Shown: positions 10,179-20,625, numbered from the stretch's first letter. The stretch is 64,000 bases of DNA from Flavobacterium sp. (GCA_015234525.1 JADGMX010000041.1:248001-312000); one strand, 5' to 3'. Notes: generated by a model not told the origin, from the letters alone. Translations and numbers: made by a program.

Positions 10179-10880
10179 TTATTTTAAATTTAAAACATCT
10201 TTCATCGAATAAACGCCGGTTTTGCCCAGTATCCATTCAGCCGCCAGAACAGCACCAAGTGCAAAGCCATCGCGGCTATGCGCTGTATGAGAGATTTCTA
10301 TTTTATCAACATTTGAGTTATAGCTGACGATATGTGTTCCGGGAACGTTCTCAATTCGCTTGGCATCGATTAAAATCTCATCTTCTTTAGCATCTTCAAG
10401 CGCCCAACTCGAGTAGTCAGAATACTTGATGACATCGCGCGCCAGAGAAATTGCCGTTCCACTCGGAGCGTCAAGTTTTTGAGTATGGTGCGTTTCTTCC
10501 ATCGAAACCTTGTAGTCCGGAAATTTCGCCATCATTTTGGCCAGATAGGCGTTGAGTTCAAAAAACAGATTTACGCCCAGACTGAAGTTCGATCCGTAAA
10601 TAAACGACCCGCCTTTTTCTTCACATAATTTGGTGACAATCTCATAATCATCAAGCCAGCCTGTGGTACCTGAAACCACCGGAATCCCCGCATTTAAACA
10701 AGTTGTGATGTTTACTACCGCTGAAGTGGGAATGCTGAATTCAATCGCAACATCAGCTGATTCGAGTCCGTCGTAACTATCGTCAACCGACTTTCTCAAC
10801 ACAATTTCATGTCCTTTTTCCAACGCGATCTTTTCAATGGCTTTACCCATTTTGCCGTAACCCAATAATGCGATTTTCAT
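10179..10880 (-). CDS. dapB: 4-hydroxy-tetrahydrodipicolinate reductase
   Basis: MKIALLGYGKMGKAIE, VVSGTTGW, EETHHTQKLDAPSGTA, SHTAHSRDGFALGA. Confidence 0.95.
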   Translation of the reverse strand: MKIALLGYGKMGKAIEKIALEKGHEIVLRKSVDDSYDGLESADVAIEFSIPTSAVVNITTCLNAGIPVVSGTTGWLDDYEIVTKLCEEKGGSFIYGSNFSLGVNLFFELNAYLAKMMAKFPDYKVSMEETHHTQKLDAPSGTAISLARDVIKYSDYSSWALEDAKEDEILIDAKRIENVPGTHIVSYNSNVDKIEISHTAHSRDGFALGAVLAAEWILGKTGVYSMKDVLNLK

Positions 10881-11425
10881 CAGAAAGTGTAGTTTAGAGT
10901 GAATCCTACAATGGGCGCCGCGGTCAGCTGATTCTGATTGACCGAAGGCACAAGTGAGAGGTTTTCGTCGACGTTGAATTGCATCAAATGCGCATCAACA
11001 TTAGCGTCAACAATATTCAGAATGTAAAACAAACCGGTTACAAGTAATGACATATCGCGGTTTCGTTGATAAAGTCGCTGTGCCGCAATCAACCTCGAGT
11101 TGTCCAAAAACGTAAATTCGTCCTGCTTTCCCGCAAGACGATCTTTGTAAGCATCGCGATATTGATGATACAATCGGTTGTTTTCGATATAAAAATACAT
11201 GCTGGTTCCCATTGCCCCGTAGACAATCGGAATTTTCCAATATTTTTTATTGTAAGCCTGACCAAGTCCGGGAACAATTGCGGAAAAGAACGCAGCTTTT
11301 GCCGGTCGTAAGGGATCGATTTCAGAAGTAACTACACTGTCTTTGGCAACTAAAATCTCAACAGGTTGCGCCTTTGCTGAAAAGCACAACAGGAAAATAA
11401 AAAATATGTAGGCGTATTTAATCAC
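10880..11425 (-). CDS. DUF5683-like membrane protein
   Basis: Signal peptide; PAKAAFFSAIVPGLGQAYNKKYWKIPIVYGAMGTSMYFY; lies between parB and dapB. Confidence 0.75.
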   Translation of the reverse strand: MIKYAYIFFIFLLCFSAKAQPVEILVAKDSVVTSEIDPLRPAKAAFFSAIVPGLGQAYNKKYWKIPIVYGAMGTSMYFYIENNRLYHQYRDAYKDRLAGKQDEFTFLDNSRLIAAQRLYQRNRDMSLLVTGLFYILNIVDANVDAHLMQFNVDENLSLVPSVNQNQLTAAPIVGFTLNYTF

Positions 11426-12320
11426 GCTTGATCATTAGGTTTAAGATTCTGGTCAGGTCGGCCTCCGATTTAAATGGGATCGTGATTTTTCCCTTTCCGT
11501 TCGCATTCAACTTTATGTCGGCCTTCGCGCCCAAAAATTCGGCAACTTCTTTTTGCTTTTCCTCGCCGCTAAAGTTGGTCGATTTGGCTTTTGCAGCCGA
11601 TTTTGGCTTTAAACCTTCCTGGTGACTTTTTACCAAAGCTTCAGTCTCGCGAACCGAAAGGTTTTTGCTGACGATTTTTTGATAAATATCGGTTTGAACG
11701 TCCTGATCTTCGATATTGATTATCGCACGACCGTGACCCATTGAAATAAATCCGTCTCTGATTCCGGTTTGAATAATCGGATCGAGTTTCAGCAAACGCA
11801 AGTAATTGGCAATGGTTGAACGTTTCTTGCCAACGCGGTCGCTCATCTGCTCCTGAGTCAACTGAATTTCATCAATTAACCGCTGGTAAGAAAGCGCGAT
11901 CTCGATCGGATCTAAATCGTGCCGTTGAATGTTTTCAACAAGCGCCATGGTAAGCGATTCGTTGTCGTTCGCAATCCTGATATACGCCGGAATAGTAGTA
12001 AGACCTGCAATTTTCGAGGCGCGCAACCTGCGTTCGCCCGAAATAAGCTGATACTTGTTAAAGTCATTTTTTCGAACCGTAATTGGCTGAATAACACCCA
12101 GTTCACGAATAGACGTTGCCAGTTCCTGAAGCGATTCTTCATTGAAATTGCTTCGTGGTTGAAACGGGTTAATCTCAATGGCGTCGATATCGAGTTCAAC
12201 GATATTCCCGACAACCTTATCTGCATTTTTATCGGTAACAGACTGAATGTCATTTTCAGGATCTTTCAACAATGCTGATAATCCACGTCCTAAAGCCTGT
12301 TTTTTTATTGCTTTTGCCAT
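11418..12320 (-). CDS. parB: ParB/RepB/Spo0J family partition protein
   Basis: LGRGLSALL, INPFQPRSNF, GERRLRASKIAG, ALVENIQRHDLDPIE. Confidence 0.95.
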   Translation of the reverse strand: MAKAIKKQALGRGLSALLKDPENDIQSVTDKNADKVVGNIVELDIDAIEINPFQPRSNFNEESLQELATSIRELGVIQPITVRKNDFNKYQLISGERRLRASKIAGLTTIPAYIRIANDNESLTMALVENIQRHDLDPIEIALSYQRLIDEIQLTQEQMSDRVGKKRSTIANYLRLLKLDPIIQTGIRDGFISMGHGRAIINIEDQDVQTDIYQKIVSKNLSVRETEALVKSHQEGLKPKSAAKAKSTNFSGEEKQKEVAEFLGAKADIKLNANGKGKITIPFKSEADLTRILNLMIKRD

Positions 12321-12325
12321 TTAAA

Positions 12326-13093
12326 TCAAATGCTGTTTTTCTTAATAATTTCCTGAGCCAAGCTTAAATAATTCGCTGCTCCTTTGCTGGTCGCGTCAAA
12401 ATTGATGATGCTCTCACCAAAACTCGGCGCCTCGCTTAATTTCACGTTACGTTGAATGATGGTTTTAAAAACCATGTCGGCAAAGTGTTTTTGAACTTCC
12501 TCGACAACCTGATTTGAAAGTCGCAACCTCGAATCATACATCGTCAAGAGCAAGCCTTCAATGTCTAACGCCGGATTGTGGATCTTTTGTACACTTTTAA
12601 TCGTATTTAAAAGTTTTCCAAGTCCTTCCAACGCAAAATATTCGCACTGGATCGGAATGACAACTGAATCAGCAGCAGTCAACGCGTTTAAGGTTAAAAG
12701 TCCGAGAGACGGCGCGCAATCAATTAAAATATAATCGTACTTGTCGCGAACTTCCTCAAGCGCCTTTTTCAGCATGTATTCGCGGTTTTCCTTGTCCACC
12801 AATTCGATTTCGATGGCAACAAGGTCGATGTGTGCCGGGATAACGTCAACATTTGGCGCGCTGCAGGTCAAAATCGCCTCCGACGGCAAACTGCTATGTT
12901 CAAGAATCTGGTAGGTGCCGATTTCAACAGATTCAACATCGATACCAAGCCCCGAGCTCGCATTGGCTTGTGGATCAGCATCGATTAGCAATACTTTTTT
13001 TTCAAGAACACCCAGTGAGGCCGCAAGATTTACCGAAGTTGTGGTCTTTCCCACACCGCCTTTTTGGTTCGCAATAGCAATAATTTTACCCAT
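12326..13093 (-). CDS. parA: ParA family chromosome partitioning ATPase
   Basis: MGKIIAIANQKGGVGKTTTSVNLAASL, LLIDADPQANASSGLG, YILIDCAPSLGLLTLNAL. Confidence 0.96.
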   Translation of the reverse strand: MGKIIAIANQKGGVGKTTTSVNLAASLGVLEKKVLLIDADPQANASSGLGIDVESVEIGTYQILEHSSLPSEAILTCSAPNVDVIPAHIDLVAIEIELVDKENREYMLKKALEEVRDKYDYILIDCAPSLGLLTLNALTAADSVVIPIQCEYFALEGLGKLLNTIKSVQKIHNPALDIEGLLLTMYDSRLRLSNQVVEEVQKHFADMVFKTIIQRNVKLSEAPSFGESIINFDATSKGAANYLSLAQEIIKKNSI

Positions 13094-13191
13094 CTAAAGT
13101 CTAAAATTTTGAGCGGTAAAAATACAACTATTTACGGGTTTTCAATCTTAAAAATAGCGTTATCGGATAGCGCGAAATCGAAAATTTTGAT

Positions 13192-13277
13192 TAGAAGCTT
13201 TTCCCGCTTTCGCCTTTATCTCCTTATCCCGCTAAGGCGCGGGAAAAGGAGGATACCGGCTCAATCAGGGCTAGGGC
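13192..13277 (+). repeat. Dispersed structured intergenic element, class I copy (b)
   Basis: AGAAGCTTTTCCCGCTTTCGCCTTTATCTCCTTATCCCGC...GCGGGAAAAGGAGGATACCGGCTCAATCAGGGCTAGGGC. Confidence 0.75.
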
Positions 13278-13291
13278 TTTTTAGGCAAATT

Positions 13292-14170
13292 TCAACCTTT
13301 ACGGCTCTTGACCATCTGTTCAAGCATGTCCCACATCGATTCAGGTACTGCTTCTAAAAGATTAAACTGACCTGCGCCTTTCAGCCATTCGCCGCCATCG
13401 ATGGTAATCACCTCGCCGTTTATGTACGCCGAAAAATCGGAAACGAGATAAGCCGCCAAATTGGCAAGCTCCTGATGATCGCCAACACGTTGCAGTGGAA
13501 CTTTCTTCGCCAGATCAAACTTTTCTTTCAAATCGCCCGGAAGCAACCGATCCCAGGCGCCTTTTGTCGGAAACGGTCCGGGAGCAATCGCATTTGATCG
13601 TATTCCGTACTTTGCCCATTCAACTGCCAGACTTCGGGTCATCGCCAAAACGCCCGCTTTTGCTGTTGCACTCGGAACCACATACGCCGATCCGGTCCAG
13701 GCATACGTAGTTACAATATTCAATATCGTGGCGCTTTGTTGTTTGCTGTCAATCCAGTGTTTGCCAAAAGCAAGTGTGCAATTCTTAGTGCCTTTTAAAA
13801 CAATGTCGATAATGGTATCGAAAGCATTGGACGACAGCCGTTCTGTGGGCGAAATGAAATTTCCGGCCGCGTTGTTCAGGAGAACGTCGACATTGCCAAA
13901 TTCGGCTACAACGGTTTCAAGCATTTTCTCTACCTGGTCATAATGGCGAACATCGCAGGCAACGGCAAGACATTTTGCATTGGTGCCGAGTTCGATTTCG
14001 GCCGCAGTGGTTTTCAGCTTTTCCAGATCGCGGGACGTGATGGCAACGTTGGCGCCGAGTTCCAGAAAATACTTCGACATGGCTTTGCCGAGTCCGCTTC
14101 CGCCACCTGTAACTACTATTGTTTTGCCGGCAAGCGCATCCTCACGCAGCATTTTTTTTGAGAAATCCAT
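13292..14170 (-). CDS. SDR family oxidoreductase (2,4-dienoyl-CoA reductase-like)
   Basis: GKTIVVTGGGSGLGKAMSKYF, LLNNAAGNFISPTERLS, ATAKAGVLAMTRSLAVEWAKYGIRSNAIAPGPF. Confidence 0.87.
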   Translation of the reverse strand: MDFSKKMLREDALAGKTIVVTGGGSGLGKAMSKYFLELGANVAITSRDLEKLKTTAAEIELGTNAKCLAVACDVRHYDQVEKMLETVVAEFGNVDVLLNNAAGNFISPTERLSSNAFDTIIDIVLKGTKNCTLAFGKHWIDSKQQSATILNIVTTYAWTGSAYVVPSATAKAGVLAMTRSLAVEWAKYGIRSNAIAPGPFPTKGAWDRLLPGDLKEKFDLAKKVPLQRVGDHQELANLAAYLVSDFSAYINGEVITIDGGEWLKGAGQFNLLEAVPESMWDMLEQMVKSRKG

Positions 14171-14218
14171 TTGGTTTGTTTTTGCTAAGATAGCAAACCT
14201 TAGATAGGAATGGATACA

Positions 14219-14252
14219 AAAAAACCTGCGACATGGCAGGTTTTCTTTTTCT
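14219..14252 (-). terminator. Rho-independent terminator-like hairpin (AAAACCTGC/GCAGGTTTT)
   Basis: aaaaaacctgcgacatggcaggttttcttttt, between two minus-strand genes. Confidence 0.7.
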
Positions 14253-14263
14253 TATCTGTCTGA

Positions 14264-14536
14264 TTACGACATTGGATCGTCGATTCTGTTTCCGCCTTCG
14301 GCATCGTGTCCGTCTTGTTTTACAAGCTTATTGTAAATACCTAGTAAAAGGAATGATGGCGCCCATTGACCTACGAATAAAGCGGTGTGGTTTCTACCCA
14401 TAACTTTCAATGATGCTGAAACTGCCATTGATCCCAGAGCTGCCCAAAGGAAAAGATCTGATGGTAATTTCGATGTTTGACTCTCAATTGCTTTTGCTAC
14501 TGGTCCTTCTTTGTGGTCGTTTTTTAAAACTGCCAT
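14264..14536 (-). CDS. Conserved small membrane protein of unknown function
   Basis: 90 aa, LPSDLFLWAALGSMAVSASLKVMG and hydrophobic APSFLLLGIYNKL. Confidence 0.6.
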   Translation of the reverse strand: MAVLKNDHKEGPVAKAIESQTSKLPSDLFLWAALGSMAVSASLKVMGRNHTALFVGQWAPSFLLLGIYNKLVKQDGHDAEGGNRIDDPMS

Positions 14537-14642
14537 AATGATTTGATTTAAATTAGTAATTATTTCTTTTTCACTAATGTAAATTTAGGACAATCGAGTA
14601 GGGCAGATTTTACACGATTTTGCTAATTAGTTGCAATATTGT

Positions 14643-14716
14643 GCGTTAGGGATGGGAAGCGATATCCCGTAGCATCGCGGAGGATTTAGCGGACAGCCCG
14701 GCCTTCGGCAACGCCC
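14643..14716 (-). repeat. Dispersed structured intergenic element, class II copy (c), divergent
   Basis: Reverse complement GGGCGTTGCCGAAGGCCGGGCTGTCCGCTAAATCCTCCG...CGGGATATCGCTTCCCATCCCTAACGC; GCGTT/AACGC and GGG/CCC pairings. Confidence 0.65.
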
Positions 14717-14741
14717 GAATCATCATCAATATGCCATTTCC

Positions 14742-16868
14742 TTACGACGCGCTTTTGATCAGGACATCCAAGATTTTTATCGCGGCTTCACTGATTTTCG
14801 TACCCGGGCCGAACACTGCAACCGCGCCCGCATCGAACAGGAAATCGTAGTCCTGCGCCGGAATTACTCCGCCCACAATGACCATAATATCTTCGCGATC
14901 CCTTGCTTTTAACTCGGCTATAACCTGCGGCACCAGTGTCTTATGACCTGCTGCCAACGACGAAATCCCGAGGATATGCACATCGTTCTCAACTGCTTGT
15001 TTGGCGGCTTCTGCAGGAGTTTGGAACAGCGGACCAATGTCTACGTCGAAACCAACATCGGCATAACCGGTAGCCACCACTTTTGCGCCCCGATCGTGAC
15101 CATCCTGACCCAATTTTGCGATCATAATTCGGGGTCGGCGGCCTTCAATCTTGGCAAATTCGTCTGCCTTTTGCCTTGCGTTTGCAAAGCTTTCGTCGTC
15201 TTTGATTTCTTTGCTATACACGCCGTTAAAGGATTTAATTTGTGCTTTATACCTTCCGTAAACCACCTCAAGAGCTGAGCTTATTTCGCCTAAAGTTGCC
15301 CGTGCGCGAGCTGCAATCACGGCAAGTTCCAGCAAATTCTGATCGCCCGATTTGGCGGCAGCGGTAAGGTTTTCGAGTGCTTTGGCAACCTCGTCGCTGT
15401 TTCGAACCGATTTCATTTGCTCGAGACGCTCAATCTGACTGCGACGTACCATTTGGTTATCGACGTCCAGAATGTGGAGCGGATCCTCTTTCTGAAGCCG
15501 GTATTTGTTCACACCGACAATGATATCCTGATTAGAGTCGATTCGCGCTTGCTTTTTAGCGGCAGCTTCCTCGATTCGAAGTTTCGGAATTCCTGCCTCA
15601 ATGGCTTTGGTCATTCCGCCAAGGGATTCGACTTCTTCGATTAGTTCCCAAGCTTTTTGTGCGATTTCGGCGGTGAGTTTTTCAACATAAAAACTTCCGG
15701 CCCAAGGATCGACAGTCTTGGTTATTTTGGTTTCTTCCTGAAGGAAAATCTGGGTATTTCGTGCAATTCGAGCCGAGAAATCAGTTGGTAGCGCTATGGC
15801 CTCGTCGAGCGCATTGGTGTGAAGCGACTGTGTTCCGCCAAATGCAGCTGCAGCGGCTTCGATGGTAGTCCGAGCAACGTTATTGAAAGGATCCTGCTCG
15901 GTTAGACTCCACCCTGAGGTTTGACAATGCGTTCTCAAAGCAAGCGACTTCTCGTCTTTGGGATCGAATTGTTTCAGAAGTTTTGCCCAGATCATCCGTG
16001 CGGCGCGCATTTTTGCGATTTCCATAAAATGATTCATCCCGATGGCCCAAAAGAACGAAAGCCGCGGTGCAAATTCATCGATCTTCATTCCGGCTGCAAG
16101 TCCGGTGCGAATATATTCAAGTCCGTCAGCCAACGTATATGCGAGTTCGATATCCGCTGTCGCGCCGGCTTCCTGCATGTGATAACCTGAAATCGAAATC
16201 GAATTGAATTTTGGCATATTCTTGCTGGTATAGGCAAAAATATCGGCAATGATTTTCATCGATGGCGACGGCGGATAAATATACGTGTTACGCACCATGA
16301 ACTCCTTTAGGATGTCATTCTGGATGGTTCCTGTCAGTTGTTTTGGCAACACGCCTTGTTCTTCTGCAGCCACAATATAAAACGCCATAATCGGTAAAAC
16401 GGCGCCGTTCATTGTCATCGAAACCGACATTTCGTTAAGCGGAATCTGATCAAACAGCACCTTCATGTCTTCAACCGAGTCGATGGCAACACCTGCTTTT
16501 CCAACATCGCCCACAACGCGTTCGTGATCTGAATCATAACCGCGGTGCGTCGGCAAATCAAAAGCTATTGATAGTCCTTTTTGTCCCGCGGCGAGATTAC
16601 GGCGATAGAAAGCATTACTTTCTTCGGCAGTCGAAAACCCGGCGTATTGACGGATTGTCCACGGGCGGCGAACATACATGGTTGCATACGGCCCGCGTAG
16701 GAACGGTGCGAAACCTGCGGTGAAATCAAGGTGTTCGATATTTTGTAAATCAGCTTCCGAATATACCTGCTTGAGTGCAATGCCTTCGGCAGTCTCAAAG
16801 TCAGTTTGGTCGGTTTGATTATTTTTGGTTTCAGACTTAATTGTGATATGCTGAAGATCTTTTCTCAT
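14742..16868 (-). CDS. scpA: Methylmalonyl-CoA mutase large subunit
   Basis: [56 protein letters not shown]12-binding [35 protein letters not shown]. Confidence 0.96.
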   Translation of the reverse strand: MRKDLQHITIKSETKNNQTDQTDFETAEGIALKQVYSEADLQNIEHLDFTAGFAPFLRGPYATMYVRRPWTIRQYAGFSTAEESNAFYRRNLAAGQKGLSIAFDLPTHRGYDSDHERVVGDVGKAGVAIDSVEDMKVLFDQIPLNEMSVSMTMNGAVLPIMAFYIVAAEEQGVLPKQLTGTIQNDILKEFMVRNTYIYPPSPSMKIIADIFAYTSKNMPKFNSISISGYHMQEAGATADIELAYTLADGLEYIRTGLAAGMKIDEFAPRLSFFWAIGMNHFMEIAKMRAARMIWAKLLKQFDPKDEKSLALRTHCQTSGWSLTEQDPFNNVARTTIEAAAAAFGGTQSLHTNALDEAIALPTDFSARIARNTQIFLQEETKITKTVDPWAGSFYVEKLTAEIAQKAWELIEEVESLGGMTKAIEAGIPKLRIEEAAAKKQARIDSNQDIIVGVNKYRLQKEDPLHILDVDNQMVRRSQIERLEQMKSVRNSDEVAKALENLTAAAKSGDQNLLELAVIAARARATLGEISSALEVVYGRYKAQIKSFNGVYSKEIKDDESFANARQKADEFAKIEGRRPRIMIAKLGQDGHDRGAKVVATGYADVGFDVDIGPLFQTPAEAAKQAVENDVHILGISSLAAGHKTLVPQVIAELKARDREDIMVIVGGVIPAQDYDFLFDAGAVAVFGPGTKISEAAIKILDVLIKSAS

Positions 16869-17281
16869 TGTTTTTGTGCTTCAATTTCAATTACGGCTGT
16901 GTTTAAGGTGCGGACGACTTTTCTGTTGATTGAGCCGGGAGACCATCTTGGCAATTTTTCAGCGATCGCCACCGCCTCAGGACCTGAAATTCCAACAGTC
17001 GACCGAACGCATTTTATATCCGATAATGTTCCGTCTTTTTCAATAATAAACATTAAATATAACTTGCCGGCTTTCAATGTTTTTCCGGTTAGATGCTGCT
17101 TGATATCGGCGTAGAATTTTTCAATTCCGCCGGGATACAAAGGTTTCACATCGATACCTGAAACATCGTAAACCTTGTCATCGATCTGATTCATCGTCTG
17201 CGAATCCGGTTTGATTGCCGGCTGTTGCGCAACGGAGAATCCGGATACCGTCAAACAAATTCCAAGCAGTATATTTTTCAT
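16865..17281 (-). CDS. Secreted TonB C-terminal-domain-like protein
   Basis: Signal peptide [35 protein letters not shown]...[25 protein letters not shown]...[10 protein letters not shown]. Confidence 0.7.
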   Translation of the reverse strand: MKNILLGICLTVSGFSVAQQPAIKPDSQTMNQIDDKVYDVSGIDVKPLYPGGIEKFYADIKQHLTGKTLKAGKLYLMFIIEKDGTLSDIKCVRSTVGISGPEAVAIAEKLPRWSPGSINRKVVRTLNTAVIEIEAQKQ

Positions 17282-17291
17282 CTTGTTTGAT

Positions 17292-18650
17292 TTACGCTTT
17301 TTCCGATTCCAGTCGGTCTTGCTCCATTTTTTCGGCCAGTCGCTTTTCGATTATTGGCGTGATCAGCGTTTTACGCGGCTTGATTTTGACAAATGGGAAC
17401 AATTCGAGATCGTGCGCCATTCGGTCGTTTTTGTTGATTTGCTTATTGGTTCCCAAAAGTATTTCCTTACCGCTATCAAAAAGCTGCTGTTCTTTTTCAG
17501 CGCTTTCAGCAATTTTACGCTGAATGGTACCTGATTTTAACTGTGCTATAAAACCACCTGCGGCCTCGATTTCTTTAAAAAGCGCCAATGCCTTTTCGGC
17601 TAATTGGGTGGTAAGGCTTTCGATATAGTAACTTCCGTCGGCTGGATTTGCAACCTTGTCAAAATAACTTTCGTGCTTTAAAATCAAAAGTTGATTTCTG
17701 GCAATCCGTTCCGCAAATTCGTTGCTTTTGTGATAAAGTGAGTCGTAAGGCATATTGGCTACGGTATCTGCGCCACCTAAAATTGCGCTCATGCACTCGC
17801 TTGTTGTCCGCAACATATTCACGTTGTAATCGTAAAGAGTTTTATTTCGTTTTCCGGGCGACACCAATAAGTGGCACGAAAGCTTGTGATTGTATTCAGC
17901 GGCCAACGTGATAAAAAGCGTTCGCATCGCACGAAGTTTCGCAATCTCAAAAAAATAGTTCGACCCAACTGCCATTTTGATTAAAATGGGTTGATCAATC
18001 GATTCGAATTTGTTGAAATATTCGTTAACATGCGCAAGCGAATAGGCGAGTTGCTGAACAATATTTGCCCCGGCGTTGTGATATAGCGCTGCGTTGACCG
18101 AAATTGCATTCGTGTTTTTGGCAACCAATTGTAAAACCTCCAGATTATCTGTTGGTTCGGTGGTGTACCAATTTCCCGATTTTGCAAAATGTCCGATTGG
18201 ATCGGTATCGGCAAACCATCTAAAACTCCGACTCAACAACGCTTTTTGCAGTTTGGTTGTAAACTCGGCCGAAAGAAACTTCAGTTCAAAAAACAAAGTT
18301 AGATTCTCGGGCAACTCCTTTATTAAGGCTTCAATGTCAGTTTGAGCGTCTTCAATGATAAATCGAATGCTTTCAGCACCGCGGTTTACCACATCTTTGG
18401 CACGGAGCGCTGATTTAGCCACGTCAAACACAAATATTTCCTGGCAAATTCTAAAAGATTCTTGCCTAGTGTCAGCCGACATGAGTGACTGATCTTCATC
18501 GCGATGATAAAAAGGTTTTACTTTTATGCCTTCCGGACTTTCCCAAACCAACGTATCGTTATAATCGGCACCGGCGAGTTCATACTGAATTTTTTGTTTC
18601 CACTGCTTTGATGAAACCGCTGGAAATTCACTGAATAAAGTGTCTGGCAT
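17292..18650 (-). CDS. mutA: Methylmalonyl-CoA mutase small subunit (short form, no C-terminal B12-like domain)
   Basis: Mutase-like ANTNAISVNAALYHNAGANIVQQLAYSLAHVNEYF, SYYIESLTTQLAEKALALFKEIEAAGGF; ends at the linker after 452 aa. Confidence 0.85.
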   Translation of the reverse strand: MPDTLFSEFPAVSSKQWKQKIQYELAGADYNDTLVWESPEGIKVKPFYHRDEDQSLMSADTRQESFRICQEIFVFDVAKSALRAKDVVNRGAESIRFIIEDAQTDIEALIKELPENLTLFFELKFLSAEFTTKLQKALLSRSFRWFADTDPIGHFAKSGNWYTTEPTDNLEVLQLVAKNTNAISVNAALYHNAGANIVQQLAYSLAHVNEYFNKFESIDQPILIKMAVGSNYFFEIAKLRAMRTLFITLAAEYNHKLSCHLLVSPGKRNKTLYDYNVNMLRTTSECMSAILGGADTVANMPYDSLYHKSNEFAERIARNQLLILKHESYFDKVANPADGSYYIESLTTQLAEKALALFKEIEAAGGFIAQLKSGTIQRKIAESAEKEQQLFDSGKEILLGTNKQINKNDRMAHDLELFPFVKIKPRKTLITPIIEKRLAEKMEQDRLESEKA

Positions 18651-18667
18651 ATAAAATTGATTTGCAG

Positions 18668-18988
18668 TTATTTTTCGAGCGAATCATCGTCGAATTCGAT
18701 GATGTAAATGTCTTCGCTATCGCGCTTCATATAGTATTGTTCGCGCGCATACTTCTCGATGTGCTCGTCATTTTGAAGTAATTTGATATTCTTCTCGTCC
18801 TTTTTTATCTCTTCCTGATAATATCGTTTGTTGTTCTCGAGTTCGTCGATCTTTTTATCAAGTTCGCGATGATTAAAGTAGGAATAGTTGTCCAGGAAAA
18901 GCATCCAGATGGCAAAAAACAAAATCACCAGCACGTAAGTGTTGCTCAGAAACCTGATCCATTTGTTGCTGAAATTGAATTTCGCCAT
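18668..18988 (-). CDS. FtsB/DivIC-like septum formation initiator
   Basis: Short TM protein with coiled coil LDKKIDELENNKRYYQEEIKKDEKNIKLLQND and EKYAREQYYMKRDSEDIYIIEF. Confidence 0.82.
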   Translation of the reverse strand: MAKFNFSNKWIRFLSNTYVLVILFFAIWMLFLDNYSYFNHRELDKKIDELENNKRYYQEEIKKDEKNIKLLQNDEHIEKYAREQYYMKRDSEDIYIIEFDDDSLEK

Positions 18989-19018
18989 GTTCTATATTGT
19001 TGTGCTAAATATACGAAT

Positions 19019-19627
19019 TTATGTCAGTCGCTGGTTGATTACCGCACGAACCACGTCAATGGCAACCGTATTGTATTTATCGTTCGGAATGATAATATCG
19101 GCGTAGGCCTTTGTCGGCTCAATAAATTGCTGATGCATCGGCTTAAGCGTTGTTTGGTAGCGGCTTAGAACTTCTTCCATATCACGCCCGCGCTCCGCAA
19201 TGTCGCGTTTCATTCGTCTGATCAATCGCTCATCTGAATCGGCGTGTACAAAAACTTTCACATCGCACATATCACGTAGCTCCGGACTCGACAAAATCAA
19301 AATTCCTTCAACGATCATCACTTTTCGGGGATGCGTCAAAACCGTATCTTCAGTCCTATTGTGGGTTACAAACGAGTAAACCGGCTGTTCGATAATGTTT
19401 CCGGCTTTCAATTCCTGAAGGTGCGTAACAAGCAGTTCGAAGTCAATCGCCCGAGGATGATCAAAATTAATCAGCGCCCGCTCGTCGTAACTCAGGCCAT
19501 TTGTTTCGCGGTAATAAGAGTCTTGGTGAATAATCCCTACCTCAGTTTCGGGTAGTTCGTTCATGATTTGGTGAACAACAGTGGTTTTTCCGCTTCCGGT
19601 CCCACCGGCAATTCCAATGATCAGCAT
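19019..19627 (-). CDS. udk: Uridine kinase
   Basis: MLIIGIAGGTGSGKTTVVHQI, HQDSYYR, NFDHPRAIDFELL, VEGILILSSPELRD; start chosen downstream of TACTTTTG. Confidence 0.93.
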   Translation of the reverse strand: MLIIGIAGGTGSGKTTVVHQIMNELPETEVGIIHQDSYYRETNGLSYDERALINFDHPRAIDFELLVTHLQELKAGNIIEQPVYSFVTHNRTEDTVLTHPRKVMIVEGILILSSPELRDMCDVKVFVHADSDERLIRRMKRDIAERGRDMEEVLSRYQTTLKPMHQQFIEPTKAYADIIIPNDKYNTVAIDVVRAVINQRLT

Positions 19628-19642
19628 AGAGTAAATTTTTGG

Positions 19643-19650
19643 CAAAAGTA
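19643..19650 (-). promoter_or_regulatory. -7 box TACTTTTG upstream of udk
   Basis: CAAAAGTA on + strand; about 16 nt upstream of ATG. Confidence 0.5.
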
Positions 19651-19701
19651 GGAATATTTTAGAGTTATCGATTGCCGTTTTCGTCGGAGTTGAGCATTTT
19701 T

Positions 19702-19787
19702 AGGAGCCTGATCCTGCTGTTCGCTATTATCTTTTGCGCTTCCGGTGGTCGCTCAAAAGGATAGCCGCTACCATCAGGGCTAGGGCT
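19702..19787 (+). repeat. Dispersed structured intergenic element, class I copy (d)
   Basis: AGGAGCCTGATCCTGCTGTTCGCTATTATCTTTTG...CAAAAGGATAGCCGCTACCATCAGGGCTAGGGC. Confidence 0.85.
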
Positions 19788-19819
19788 TGGCCAATGCAGG
19801 AATCCGACCGATAATGTTT

Positions 19820-19827
19820 TACCTTTG
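19820..19827 (+). promoter_or_regulatory. -7 box TACCTTTG upstream of SDR gene
   Basis: Matches TAnnTTTG; about 22 nt upstream of ATG at 19850. Confidence 0.55.
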
Positions 19828-19849
19828 CCGTAAATTTTAATCATTAGAA

Positions 19850-20566
19850 ATGGAATCATTAAAAGGTAAAACTGCACTCATAACCGGCGCCGGAAAAGGC
19901 ATCGGCCGGGCAATTGCACTTGCGCTTGCTGCCGAAGGAGTTCAGGTAGCTCTCTTATCCCGAACCAAAAGTCAGCTGGAAGAAGTTGCAACCGAAATCC
20001 GAAGCAACGGAGGCAAAGCCATTGTGGTAACCGCCAACGTTGGTACTAAATCCGAGGTTGATACTGCAGTTGCAGACGTGCAAAATCAGTTGGGCCCAAT
20101 CGACATTTTGATCAATAACGCCGGAATCGGAAAATTTGGCAAGTTCATGGAACTGTCTCCTGAAGAGTGGCAAAATATTATTCAGGTGAACCTGATGGGT
20201 GTTTATTATGTTACCCGCGCGGCGCTTCCTGCTATGATCGAGCGTCAAACCGGCGATATCATCAATATTTCATCAACAGCCGGACTACGTGGAGGCGCGG
20301 TGACCAGCGCCTATAGTGCGTCAAAATTTGCGGTAATCGGATTATCTGAATCTTTGATGCAGGAAGTACGTAAGCACAATATCCGTGTGAGCACCTGGAC
20401 GCCAAGTACGGTGGCAACCGAACTCGCTTTCGAAAACAAACTTACTGACGGCAACGCTGAAAAAGTAATGCAGCCGGAAGATCTTGCTGAAATCCTAATC
20501 GCGCAACTCAAGCTTAACCGCCGAATTCAGTTAAAAGATGTGTCGATGTGGTCTACGAACCCGTAA
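19850..20566 (+). CDS. 3-ketoacyl-ACP reductase-like SDR
   Basis: [55 protein letters not shown]. Confidence 0.9.
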   Translation: MESLKGKTALITGAGKGIGRAIALALAAEGVQVALLSRTKSQLEEVATEIRSNGGKAIVVTANVGTKSEVDTAVADVQNQLGPIDILINNAGIGKFGKFMELSPEEWQNIIQVNLMGVYYVTRAALPAMIERQTGDIINISSTAGLRGGAVTSAYSASKFAVIGLSESLMQEVRKHNIRVSTWTPSTVATELAFENKLTDGNAEKVMQPEDLAEILIAQLKLNRRIQLKDVSMWSTNP

Positions 20567-20625
20567 GCTGAAATGCTGGATCGCGCCAACTTTCGGTGAA
20601 AATTCGAAAAACGCTTGGCAGACGT

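Noticed and set aside
13064-13357. 97-aa plus ORF between parA and the SDR gene
   Set aside because: Spans element copy b and antisense gene ends; no coding signature.
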